The notes under the pieces are model-generated. The model ran no database searches. It was not told where the DNA came from and saw only the letters and a program-made list of their open reading frames with translations. From Sulfurimonas sp. (lineage in GTDB: Bacteria > Campylobacterota > Campylobacteria > Campylobacterales > Sulfurimonadaceae), in the NCBI GenBank assembly GCA_027056465.1, contig JALUKS010000030.1, positions 1 through 15,453 of the forward strand: a stretch of 15,453 bases of DNA, in the 5' to 3' direction. Position numbers and translations under genes: made by a program. Below are positions 6,930 through 15,048 of the stretch, in pieces (positions within the stretch are counted from its first letter, which is position 1; each line of letters starts with the position of its first letter).

Positions 6930-9465
6930 GAATTTCTGCCTTATATATATCTCTAAAGAGGAGTTCTATTTCTTCACTTTTTTGTACTCTTTTGTCTGCT
7001 AGTGGAGAGCTCGTAAGAGTACACCCCTTTGGAATATGAAAAGAGAGCTGTAAGGGGATATATCCACCAAATGTGTACTGAGTATTTGTTTTTCCTTTAT
7101 GGTATGTTTTTACTTCTGCATTTGCAGAGATTAGGTAAGGTTCTCCTGTTTTTTTCTTGCCTAAAGAGATGATATGTTTACTCCCCATGCCAAAACTTAA
7201 ATAAGTATGCTTTTCAAATTTTCTATACCCATAAAAACTTTTACTCCCTTTTGTCTGTACCTCTTTTGTAAGGTTTTCAAAGCGAATTGTTTTTAGATTT
7301 TGCATTCCATCAAAGAGCCATTTATTTCCACTATTAGCCATAGAGACAGTGTAATAGTCCATCACTTTTGGAATGTACTCCGAAGTAAACATAGGCAATA
7401 TTTCCTGTTTCAAACTCCAGTTAAAGACATACTTTAAAGCATTGAGTGAAGCTGTTTTAGTACCTGAATAGAGATGATAGTAAATATCTATTGGTTTGAG
7501 TCTACGAGGAGAGTTTGTAAGTTTAAAAGTCTGCACTACCCGCTTAAATCCCCAAAATGGTCCAAGCCAATCATTCGTAAAGACATTCTCATTTTGTGCC
7601 CCTGTATAGACTTGATAATACTCCCCTCTCTCTAGTCCCATAGGGGCTACAAGTGTAAGCCAAGGTGTTACATTATTTATTGTTGTATCGCCACCATTAA
7701 TATTTAAAATTTTATGCTTATACACATAGCCTAATGCATTCACTCTCGGAGCACAATCCCCACTCCAAAAGACTGTTTTAGCTCGTTTTTCTTTCTCTTT
7801 TGACAAAAGTTTAGTATTTATAAATGCCAAAGGTTTGGAAAGCTCATTTCTTAAAGAATAATGGTAATTCTTTGGCTTAAGTCGGTATTCTGGTGCAAGA
7901 GTACCATTTTTAATTTTTCCCCAAAAGAATGTATGTGTAAAAGTATGTGTTGCGGGTTCAACATTATCAAGAGCATACATCTCTTTTGCAATTTCCAATA
8001 CTCTTGGTGAGAGCTTAGGATAGAGTCCAGTAGGCTCTACCTCTGCACCAATAAGAGAGACAGAGTGAGGTACTTTATAGACTTTTAAGATTTTATTCAA
8101 AATCATATCTCCTGAAAATAGTTCAGGATTTGACTCTACACGACTTACCATGCCATCTCCATCTATATGTGTGAAAAAAATACGATTTCCATTTTGAGTC
8201 GTAGTATCAGGCACGGCTATCTTTGGTAATCGTAGTGCTTCTTGGAGAAAAGTGAATGGGTTTATAACCCAAGCATTCTCTTCACCCATTTCAACTAAAT
8301 AAGCTTCAGCAACAGCATATCCACCCCATGCAGTTATAGCAGCTGGAGTTGTTTTTTTATGGTGAGCATTTTCTAAGACAAGTAACTCTTTTGCATTTTT
8401 AGGATGAATATAAATACTCTCTTCACCCAAAGAAGGTTCAATCTCAAAACCTATCATTTTGTCTTTATATACTATTTTCTTTTTGTTCTTAAAACTGCTC
8501 TGTCCATCGTACATCTCAATATCTAGCGGTTGCAATAACATCGAGTCAGCACTAAATCCAAAACTACCCATAAATGCCACTTTTATTCCCATTTTTTTCA
8601 GAGCAAGTACCCATTCAATAAGCTTATGCGGTTCTTTATAGTTTCTACTCAACCATACAACGACACCAGCATAGTGGTGCATTTTTTCTAACTCTGGAAG
8701 TCCTTGAGAAACATCATACAGTTTTTGAATGTAGCCAAGATACTCCATAGGCATAGCACCTATTTGATGTGCGGAGAGAAGCGTTCTATCCTCTTTACTC
8801 TCATCTATAAGTGTTAGTATCTCTCTTTTTATAGCTCTCTTAGAAGAGAGGCCATAACGCTGAAAGGTTCTTGTTGTGATATAGGGAATCATTCCCTCTT
8901 TTTCTATTTTTTGTAGCTCTTTTTGTGCACTCTGTAGTCTAGACGAGGAGACAAAGAGTATCTTTATAATGTCAATACCACTCTGTTCTATTTTTTGTAA
9001 AGATTTGTGTTTTAGATTGCTTTTTTCATTTACAACTACAGCAGTGAGTTGCTCATAACTGTTTTCATTTATTTTAGGTGTATACTTTGCTATAAATAGT
9101 ACTTCAGGGTTAAGTGCAGCAAAATACTCAAGTAATTTTTGTATCTTAACACCCTGTCCATCTTGATCTAAATAGATTCCATGATAGCCCTCTTTGATAA
9201 GAGAAATAATCTTCTTTTTATTCTCTTCTACTGAGTCATTCAGTAGAACTCTTGCATAAATTTTTTTATTATAAACTTCAAAACCATGAGTATAAATATT
9301 TGTATTCTTAGGTTCTACCACTATATAATCATGAATTCCAACCATACTATAAGAAATTTTTTCTCCATAGTAAAACATAGCACTCTTAGAACTTAAAGAA
9401 CCCCAAAGATTTAGTGTCAAAAAGAGCACTAAGAGCAAATGTTTACTGTAACATAAATGTTTCAT
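6913..9465 (-). CDS. pelA: PelA-type deacetylase, copy 1, with degenerate hydrolase domain
   Basis: I choose the ATG at 9465 (850 residues) over the one at 9486 because it starts a normal signal peptide (basic MKH, then a Leu-rich core to about residue 23). The C-terminal two thirds are strongly similar to the second copy: middle domain, then a deacetylase with HIDGD (D435, D437) and HTFTH (H507, H511) at the same 72-residue spacing as P. aeruginosa PelA. The N-terminal hydrolase domain is about 45 residues shorter than in copy 2. It lacks the YISIGEI strand region, and where copy 2 has VLFES this copy reads VVVNEK, so the catalytic Glu aligns with N146. The first acid (D100, in IYLDQD) remains. 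I infer a deacetylase with little or no glycosidase activity. The gene overlaps pelG by 23 bases and the TPR gene by 17. Confidence 0.9.
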   Translation of the reverse strand: MKHLCYSKHLLLVLFLTLNLWGSLSSKSAMFYYGEKISYSMVGIHDYIVVEPKNTNIYTHGFEVYNKKIYARVLLNDSVEENKKKIISLIKEGYHGIYLDQDGQGVKIQKLLEYFAALNPEVLFIAKYTPKINENSYEQLTAVVVNEKSNLKHKSLQKIEQSGIDIIKILFVSSSRLQSAQKELQKIEKEGMIPYITTRTFQRYGLSSKRAIKREILTLIDESKEDRTLLSAHQIGAMPMEYLGYIQKLYDVSQGLPELEKMHHYAGVVVWLSRNYKEPHKLIEWVLALKKMGIKVAFMGSFGFSADSMLLQPLDIEMYDGQSSFKNKKKIVYKDKMIGFEIEPSLGEESIYIHPKNAKELLVLENAHHKKTTPAAITAWGGYAVAEAYLVEMGEENAWVINPFTFLQEALRLPKIAVPDTTTQNGNRIFFTHIDGDGMVSRVESNPELFSGDMILNKILKVYKVPHSVSLIGAEVEPTGLYPKLSPRVLEIAKEMYALDNVEPATHTFTHTFFWGKIKNGTLAPEYRLKPKNYHYSLRNELSKPLAFINTKLLSKEKEKRAKTVFWSGDCAPRVNALGYVYKHKILNINGGDTTINNVTPWLTLVAPMGLERGEYYQVYTGAQNENVFTNDWLGPFWGFKRVVQTFKLTNSPRRLKPIDIYYHLYSGTKTASLNALKYVFNWSLKQEILPMFTSEYIPKVMDYYTVSMANSGNKWLFDGMQNLKTIRFENLTKEVQTKGSKSFYGYRKFEKHTYLSFGMGSKHIISLGKKKTGEPYLISANAEVKTYHKGKTNTQYTFGGYIPLQLSFHIPKGCTLTSSPLADKRVQKSEEIELLFRDIYKAEIHVTCR
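7463..7491. repeat. 29-base identical block shared by the pelA copies (block 1, copy 1)
   Basis: Partner of 589-617. The pair flanks both pelB-half genes as direct repeats about 6.9 kb apart. Confidence 0.85.
7955..7982. repeat. 28-base identical block shared by the pelA copies (block 2, copy 1)
   Basis: Partner of 1072-1099, in the same orientation and about 6.9 kb away, with the pelB-half genes between them. Confidence 0.85.
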
Positions 9466-10816
9466 AATCCAACCTATCCATTTCATTTCTAATCACTAAA
9501 AGACTCGCAATAAACGCGATAAGAAGTGAGACTGTATAGCCATAACCAAAAAATGCGGGTCCTAAATCTATAGATATAAGTGTAAGTACGGTATTACCTA
9601 CAAAAAAGAGTATACAGAGCCACATAGCTACTTTTTTTCTATCGAGATAATAGAGTATAGCTAAAACTGACATAAAGGCTATCTGTAACATCGCCCCAAT
9701 GGTTAATATATAAAGTAGTCCAAGGTAAAGTTGTGGAATATGTAAAAGATAAAAGACTTTAGGAGCTGTTAAAAAGAGAATAATATCTACAATCCCTTGC
9801 ATCATCAGTATCTCATGAATAGCATGACGCACAACTGCTATCATATCATTTTTATATCTCTTTATTCTTCCAAGTGTACCGCCATTTCTTACTGCATCAT
9901 AAAAAAGATCATACTTCTCTGCAAAATCAGACTCTAGCCGAAAAAAGAAAATAGCCATTCCAGGTAAGATAGAAAGATAGGCTAAAAATATCGGCATATC
10001 ATATACGATGGAAGCATTAAGTTTTCCGATAACAGCATGCCCAGTTGCAGGATTATACCAAAAGATAAACTTATCCACCCATGCACCAAGATTATAAGTA
10101 AGTCCTGCAATGCCTAAAGTCCAATAAAAATTTGGTGCTAAAAAGAAATCTATTTTCATAAAGATTGTAGAGTTGTAAGTTTTTACTATTAAGGTTAAAA
10201 GGATAACAAATAAAAGAGCATTCCCAAAGAAAAAGATAAAGATAAGAAGTTCTATAGTATTGCCAAAGAAGTATGAACCTATAACAATAAGAGCATAAGA
10301 GAGAAAATAAGCCCATACAACACCCTCATAATATTTAAGGCTTGCGGCTAAGATGCTCGATATCCAAACGCCACATAGAATTAAAAAGGTAGAAACCATG
10401 CCTATGATAAAAAGATTACTCTGTTGTGGAAATACCCAGAAGTAAAAAGGTGTTACTATGGGTAGACCTAGTACCCAAGCCATAAAAATAGCTCCAAAGT
10501 AAGAGGGAAGTATCTCATCTTCTTTGTGTTTAAAAATTAAATCTGCAACATAACGAGTAAAGGGAAGTTGTAAAATACCTGTAATAATAAGACTAGATGC
10601 AAGAGCAATAGCATAGGTCACAACAACTTGAAATCGGAATGCATCACTTGCCTCACCAAGATTTGCAAGGTTAATAAAACCAACAAGTACAATAGCTAAG
10701 ATAGAAACTACCCATGGCCCTGAGCTGAGTATAGCAGAGTAACCATATACTTTTGCAATAGAGAGTAGCCTATCTTCTTTTAAAATTTTACGAAGTTCAA
10801 ATCCTATACCTGCCAT
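9443..10816 (-). CDS. pelG: PelG, inner-membrane Pel polysaccharide transporter
   Basis: This 457-residue polytopic protein has about 12 hydrophobic segments (near 26-48, 65-85, 107-129, 136-158, 167-184, 188-211, 228-246, 270-291, 335-353, 362-388, 397-417 and 422-443). Its N-terminus, MAGIGFELRKIL, and the SSGPW motif (31-35) are characteristic of PelG, a relative of Wzx/MATE flippases in the MOP superfamily. Length matches P. aeruginosa PelG (456). In the known system PelG works with PelF, PelD and PelE to polymerise and move the chain across the inner membrane. The start overlaps the end of pelF by 13 bases and has AAGGTGG just upstream (10821-10827), which supports translational coupling. 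The 3' end overlaps pelA copy 1. Confidence 0.94.
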   Translation of the reverse strand: MAGIGFELRKILKEDRLLSIAKVYGYSAILSSGPWVVSILAIVLVGFINLANLGEASDAFRFQVVVTYAIALASSLIITGILQLPFTRYVADLIFKHKEDEILPSYFGAIFMAWVLGLPIVTPFYFWVFPQQSNLFIIGMVSTFLILCGVWISSILAASLKYYEGVVWAYFLSYALIVIGSYFFGNTIELLIFIFFFGNALLFVILLTLIVKTYNSTIFMKIDFFLAPNFYWTLGIAGLTYNLGAWVDKFIFWYNPATGHAVIGKLNASIVYDMPIFLAYLSILPGMAIFFFRLESDFAEKYDLFYDAVRNGGTLGRIKRYKNDMIAVVRHAIHEILMMQGIVDIILFLTAPKVFYLLHIPQLYLGLLYILTIGAMLQIAFMSVLAILYYLDRKKVAMWLCILFFVGNTVLTLISIDLGPAFFGYGYTVSLLIAFIASLLVIRNEMDRLDYETFMLQ

Positions 10817-12495
10817 GAAACCACCTTGAATCGCTTGAGCATTACCTTTGCATAAGGGAGAGGTTTAGGAAGATAAAAAGGGAAAACTTTTGTTTTCAAC
10901 TCTCCCCACGAAAGATTTTTAGCTTCATCATAAACAGTTCTATACTCCTCTAAAAAAGATTCTTGTCGGTAATACTTTTCTACACGAATAAGTCCAGCTT
11001 CCTGTGCTTTACTCCAATCTCCATTTTCAAAATCTAACAAACGTATATATTCTTTGGCCAAGGCACCTGGATTTGCTATACCTGTTACTGCACCCGCATA
11101 GCCTATCTGTAAATCCTCTTCATCTATAGCACCCTCGATAAGGTTACGGCAAGAGCCAACATCAGTTGCCACACAAGGGACACCCGCTGCAAAACCTTCG
11201 AGTATAACAAGAGGCATTCCCTCACTAATAGAGGAGAGTGTTTGAAGTGCAGAGTGAGGTAAAATAGTTTTAATGTTACTATGCCCAAAGAGTTTGATTT
11301 TATCACTATGTGCAATAATCTCCTCTTGAGACATATCACTTTTATTACCATCAAAAATCTGTGACTCTTTTTTAAGCCCCAAAGAGACAGCCATCTGTTG
11401 ACACTCATCTACATACTCTCTATCCTCTTCAACAGCACCAACAATCCACCCCTCTATGTTAGGGATGGTAAGTGATGCAATTTTAATAGCACGAATAAAA
11501 GTCTTGATATCTTTAATAGGTACCACTCGACCAATAAGTGTAACTATAGGCTTTGGCACTGCTTCTCTATCTTTCATAGTCGCTTTAAGAGCATCTACAT
11601 CAACACCATTTGGGATAACCATTGTTTTATTTTCATCTGCACCAAAAAGCACTTGAATCTTTTGAGCACCAGGGAAAAGAGAAAAAATATGATTTGAACG
11701 CTGGTATGCAAATACCCCTATCTTATCAAAGAAATTTACCCACATTTTTTTGATATAGTTATACTCTTCAGGCTGTTGGAGTAGAGTTGGTTTTTTATAC
11801 TCTATCCAGTCAGCTGAAAGCATATCTATCTTGCGTTCTCTTGTGTAGATACCATGCTCGGTAAGGACCATAGGTTTCTCTCTATCATACGAAGCGAGTG
11901 CTGCTGCAAAACCTGCATAACCAGTTGAGGGTGCATGAAATATCTTGGTCTCAGGTAAACCCTGCACTATCTCTGCTAAAATCCAGATAGGTTTATGAAT
12001 ATTACGTAGTGTCCAAAAGTAGTCAATAAAAGGAACATCTGGACAGTTTTTTAAGTAAACTTCATTGATAAACTCCCATGCACGCTTAGAGAAAAGGAAG
12101 TCTTTGAATGTGACCTTTTTTGTATAAAAATCTATCTTTTGAAGTACTTCTGGAATCTCTTTAGCATTTGACTTAAAAGAGTTATACAGAGAAGTCACAG
12201 CTTTAAATCCCTCTTTGCTACCCACTCTTCTTTTAGGTTTTAGTATATCTTTATCATCAAAAAGATAGTGTACTTCGAGGTGTTTAAGATTTGGAGGCAA
12301 CTCATAACTCACCTCTAACTTTTGCCCATCAACATACTCTTGCGCCCCAATAAAACAGACTCCAAAAGTATATTCAGGAAGTCCTTTAATAAGTTGAAGC
12401 AACCATGCTGAGACTCCTCCTTTTACATAAGGGTATGTCCCCTCAGAGAAGAGCATCACATCAACTGAGTCACTTTTAGGAAAATTTTCACTCAT
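10804..12495 (-). CDS. pelF: PelF, cytosolic GT4 glycosyltransferase (Pel polymerase)
   Basis: The start at 12495 gives 563 residues. GGAGG lies 8 bases upstream and the ATG overlaps the pelE stop (TAATG), so I prefer it to the in-frame ATG five codons earlier. The N-terminus has the PelF signature of an acidic residue followed by GTYPYVKGGVSAW (GGVSAW at 26-31). Further GT-B/GT4 features are TEHG (212-215), PNGVD (295-299), GRVVPIKD (322-329, with R323 and K328 in the usual sugar-nucleotide phosphate positions) and the EX7E motif (E425, E433). PelF is expected to build the GalNAc-rich Pel chain from a UDP-sugar. It is longer than P. aeruginosa PelF (507), partly through an apparent extra segment at about 380-398. 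It lies between pelE and pelG, as in other pel operons. Confidence 0.95.
   Translation of the reverse strand: MSENFPKSDSVDVMLFSEGTYPYVKGGVSAWLLQLIKGLPEYTFGVCFIGAQEYVDGQKLEVSYELPPNLKHLEVHYLFDDKDILKPKRRVGSKEGFKAVTSLYNSFKSNAKEIPEVLQKIDFYTKKVTFKDFLFSKRAWEFINEVYLKNCPDVPFIDYFWTLRNIHKPIWILAEIVQGLPETKIFHAPSTGYAGFAAALASYDREKPMVLTEHGIYTRERKIDMLSADWIEYKKPTLLQQPEEYNYIKKMWVNFFDKIGVFAYQRSNHIFSLFPGAQKIQVLFGADENKTMVIPNGVDVDALKATMKDREAVPKPIVTLIGRVVPIKDIKTFIRAIKIASLTIPNIEGWIVGAVEEDREYVDECQQMAVSLGLKKESQIFDGNKSDMSQEEIIAHSDKIKLFGHSNIKTILPHSALQTLSSISEGMPLVILEGFAAGVPCVATDVGSCRNLIEGAIDEEDLQIGYAGAVTGIANPGALAKEYIRLLDFENGDWSKAQEAGLIRVEKYYRQESFLEEYRTVYDEAKNLSWGELKTKVFPFYLPKPLPYAKVMLKRFKVVSWQV
10821..10827 (-). promoter_or_regulatory. 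Ribosome binding site of pelG
   Basis: The minus strand reads AAGGTGG just before the pelG ATG at 10816, within the 3' end of pelF. Its AAGG core lies 7 bases from the ATG. Confidence 0.6.
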
Positions 12496-13685
12496 TAAGA
12501 TGCCCTCCATTGTTCGATGATAGGATGCATCGTTGCATTAAGTTTTAGATCATCTGCATTTGATAAGATAGAATTTACGACTCTATAATTTCCTGTTAAG
12601 AAATAAATCTCTGCTAAATAGGGAAGTACATTTGAGAGTTTTTCAGCATGTACCTCTTGAGCTATTGTAAATTCTACTTTTGCTTCATCATACTTCTCTT
12701 GACTCATATAAACTCTTCCTTTAAGGATATAAAGCTTTGTAATCAACTCTTTTAATGCTTGATATCTATCCTTATCCTCAGTAATTTTTTCTTCATAAGA
12801 AGACTGTTCTTCCATGTTCTCAAATTTTTTATCTCCAGATTCTTCTAACTCTTTTTCCAACTGATTCATTTCATCAAGATAAAAATCACGTGCTATATGT
12901 AAGTAATGAGTAACATCTGCTAAAAAGTTCGCCTTCAGCGAATCATGAACGAGCTCTGTATAGATAAGCTCCCAATATAAAAAAGAGAGCTTATTTGCAG
13001 CATAAGCATGTCTCTTTTTTTCCTCATACTCTTCTGCATCTTTGGAATCATTAAATTGAGTTATATATTGATTTATAGGAGCATTGAGTGACTGTTCGGC
13101 TTTATTTAAAATAGCATATCCAAACATACGTATCTCATCATCTTTACTTGATAGTGTCTCTCTTACGATACGTAGGTTCGATGAAGATATATGTGCCGCA
13201 AGAGAAGAGAGTGCCTTAAGCTTTTTTGCCTTGGGCGCAGACTCATTTGTCATCAAATCACTCAAAGAACCCTCCCCAAAAATTCTTTCTACCTTTAAAA
13301 ATGAGAAACCAAACTCATCAAGATTCAAAATACTTGTGTTTGACACACGTTTCTTATAACTTACTTTGCGTAAAAAGAGTGCAACCCAAATAGAGAGAGG
13401 ATAGCCTAGTAAAGGCATAGCAATATTAAACAAAAAGAGAAATAAAAAACTCATTATTCTATTGTTCTTATGCAGAGAAATTTTAAAAAAGAGCCGAAAT
13501 ATAAGACTGGAGTCTTCTATCTCTGCTACTCTTTTACGATCTTTTTCTCGCATCTCTTCATTGTTCACAAATCTTTTTTTCAAATATATTGTAAGAACAA
13601 GGGCTAAAATAAAACTTATGATAACATGAATCCCATAGAGAAATGGGATATAGGGCTCAACAGTATGAGTAAAATTATGCATCAT
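12495..13685 (-). CDS. pelE: PelE, inner-membrane TPR protein of the Pel synthase complex
   Basis: I start this at the ATG at 13685 (396 residues): it has a purine-rich AAGAAG just upstream and overlaps the pelD stop by only 11 bases. The open frame runs 16 codons further up, to 13733, deep inside pelD. Two hydrophobic segments (about 13-36 and 77-105) anchor the protein. They are followed by HEAT-like helical pairs (about 150-200), an acidic Glu/Lys-rich stretch (about 275-308) and two TPR-like helical pairs (about 309-380). Two N-terminal membrane helices plus cytosolic TPRs between pelD and pelF is the PelE plan; P. aeruginosa PelE is about 330 residues, so this one is longer. In the known system PelE links PelD to PelF and PelG. 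Sequence similarity in this family is low, so the call leans on architecture and position. Confidence 0.85.
   Translation of the reverse strand: MMHNFTHTVEPYIPFLYGIHVIISFILALVLTIYLKKRFVNNEEMREKDRKRVAEIEDSSLIFRLFFKISLHKNNRIMSFLFLFLFNIAMPLLGYPLSIWVALFLRKVSYKKRVSNTSILNLDEFGFSFLKVERIFGEGSLSDLMTNESAPKAKKLKALSSLAAHISSSNLRIVRETLSSKDDEIRMFGYAILNKAEQSLNAPINQYITQFNDSKDAEEYEEKKRHAYAANKLSFLYWELIYTELVHDSLKANFLADVTHYLHIARDFYLDEMNQLEKELEESGDKKFENMEEQSSYEEKITEDKDRYQALKELITKLYILKGRVYMSQEKYDEAKVEFTIAQEVHAEKLSNVLPYLAEIYFLTGNYRVVNSILSNADDLKLNATMHPIIEQWRAS
12503..12507 (-). promoter_or_regulatory. Ribosome binding site that decides the pelF start
   Basis: The minus strand reads GGAGG, 8 bases before the ATG at 12495. 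The alternative in-frame ATG at 12510 overlaps this element, so it cannot be that start's ribosome site. The site lies inside the last codons of pelE. Confidence 0.75.
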
Positions 13686-15036
13686 AATCTTCTTTAAAGT
13701 ACTTGTTAAGGAGTCCTCTCTTTTGCAAGTCAAAAGTCATGTAGTTAAACTTTTTATCTTTTTCCTCTTCAAGTGAGCCTAAAAGACGGTTTAAATACCC
13801 TAGTGCAGCTGCTTTATCATGTAAAGGAAAGAGAAGTGTTATGTAGTAAAGTCCATCATTTTTCACCAATGTAACCATGTCTAATGAGCGGAGCATTTTT
13901 TCTACTTTATCATAAATTCTTTTTGCTTGTAGTTCATTATCTATACGTAAAACAAGGACTATCGAATTTACATTAAACTTCTTGTAAAGGTACTTCATAC
14001 GCTCGAACTCATACTGAAACTTTTTATCTTCGACAAGTGTCAACTCATTCTCTTGTGCAAGAAAATCTTTTTGAGAAACCTCAATAGAGAAGTACTCTAA
14101 AAGAATAAGAATCGAAGTAAGGTTTTCTCTATTAAATGCCATAAAAGGCATTTTTTCTATCACTAAAACACTCGTTACTTCAGAGTTATTTAGTGCCGGC
14201 AATGCTGCGAGGTAAAGGCTATTTTTATCATTCATTATAGTCATTTCCCCATCTTTATCACTAATATAAATAGGTGTTTTACGCCCTATTGCCTTATCTA
14301 CTAAGTAATCATCAAGTATCTCTTGCTTCTCACGTTTTTGAGTATGTGTTCCATAGGCTATAGCACTATTATCATAATCAAGATAGTTCTTTTCATCTTC
14401 AAAATCTTTTTTGTAGATGATAAGTGCACTACTAACACTAAAAGACTTTTCTAAAAGGAGTAAAAAACGCTTGTAATACTCCTCATTTTTTTTCACAATA
14501 GAGTCATCTGCATCAATAAGAATATTCTCATGAATAATATCTTTAATAGAATTACGAATACTCATAGGTTTAATAACATAGTTTTTCTCAAGCTGGTCAT
14601 GAGATATTTTAAGTGTATAAAAAGCTTTTGTAAATTCGTCTAACTTAACCCCACGATAGTTTGCTTGAATCTCTGCAGCCTTTATTTTTTCTGTCCAGTA
14701 GTAGTGAAACTCACTGTAAATAAGAGTCATCATAAGAACTACTAAAAACTCTACATAAGGAAAAACGGGATAAAAAAGCCACATAACGATAGATAATATA
14801 CTTAGAGCTAATAGACCATTTTCAAAACCATGAAAGAGTGTAATAACCGCAAGCAAAATAAGTATAAAAGAAAACTTGTCATTAATAATACATATATCCG
14901 AGGAATCAACAAGATAGCCTACTCCTAAATACAAAAAGAGAATAATCATAGTCTCGGTATAAGCATACTGATGTAAAAGTTTTAAGAGTGTGTCTATCCT
15001 ACTCTTCTCCTTTACCCTTCCTTTATTTACTTGCAT
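13675..15036 (-). CDS. pelD: PelD, inner-membrane c-di-GMP receptor
   Basis: This 453-residue protein matches P. aeruginosa PelD (455) in length and layout: four hydrophobic segments within about 28-110, a short helical linker, a GAF domain (about 150-320) and a degenerate GGDEF domain (about 335-453). The GGDEF active-site position reads NDGLY (393-397), so diguanylate cyclase activity is not expected. The inhibitory-site motif RxxD is present as RSLD (R383, D386), at the place where P. aeruginosa PelD binds c-di-GMP (R367, D370). The inferred role is post-translational activation of Pel synthesis by c-di-GMP through the PelDEFG complex. It starts 12 bases after pelC and its stop overlaps the preferred pelE start. 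Confidence 0.94.
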   Translation of the reverse strand: MQVNKGRVKEKSRIDTLLKLLHQYAYTETMIILFLYLGVGYLVDSSDICIINDKFSFILILLAVITLFHGFENGLLALSILSIVMWLFYPVFPYVEFLVVLMMTLIYSEFHYYWTEKIKAAEIQANYRGVKLDEFTKAFYTLKISHDQLEKNYVIKPMSIRNSIKDIIHENILIDADDSIVKKNEEYYKRFLLLLEKSFSVSSALIIYKKDFEDEKNYLDYDNSAIAYGTHTQKREKQEILDDYLVDKAIGRKTPIYISDKDGEMTIMNDKNSLYLAALPALNNSEVTSVLVIEKMPFMAFNRENLTSILILLEYFSIEVSQKDFLAQENELTLVEDKKFQYEFERMKYLYKKFNVNSIVLVLRIDNELQAKRIYDKVEKMLRSLDMVTLVKNDGLYYITLLFPLHDKAAALGYLNRLLGSLEEEKDKKFNYMTFDLQKRGLLNKYFKEDYDA

Positions 15037-15048
15037 CGCTCTTATCCC

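Noticed and set aside
13675..13733. Long pelD/pelE overlap using the ATG at 13733
   Set aside because: The ATG at 13685 gives a short overlap with a purine-rich site upstream, and the extra 16 residues look like read-through of the pelD coding strand.
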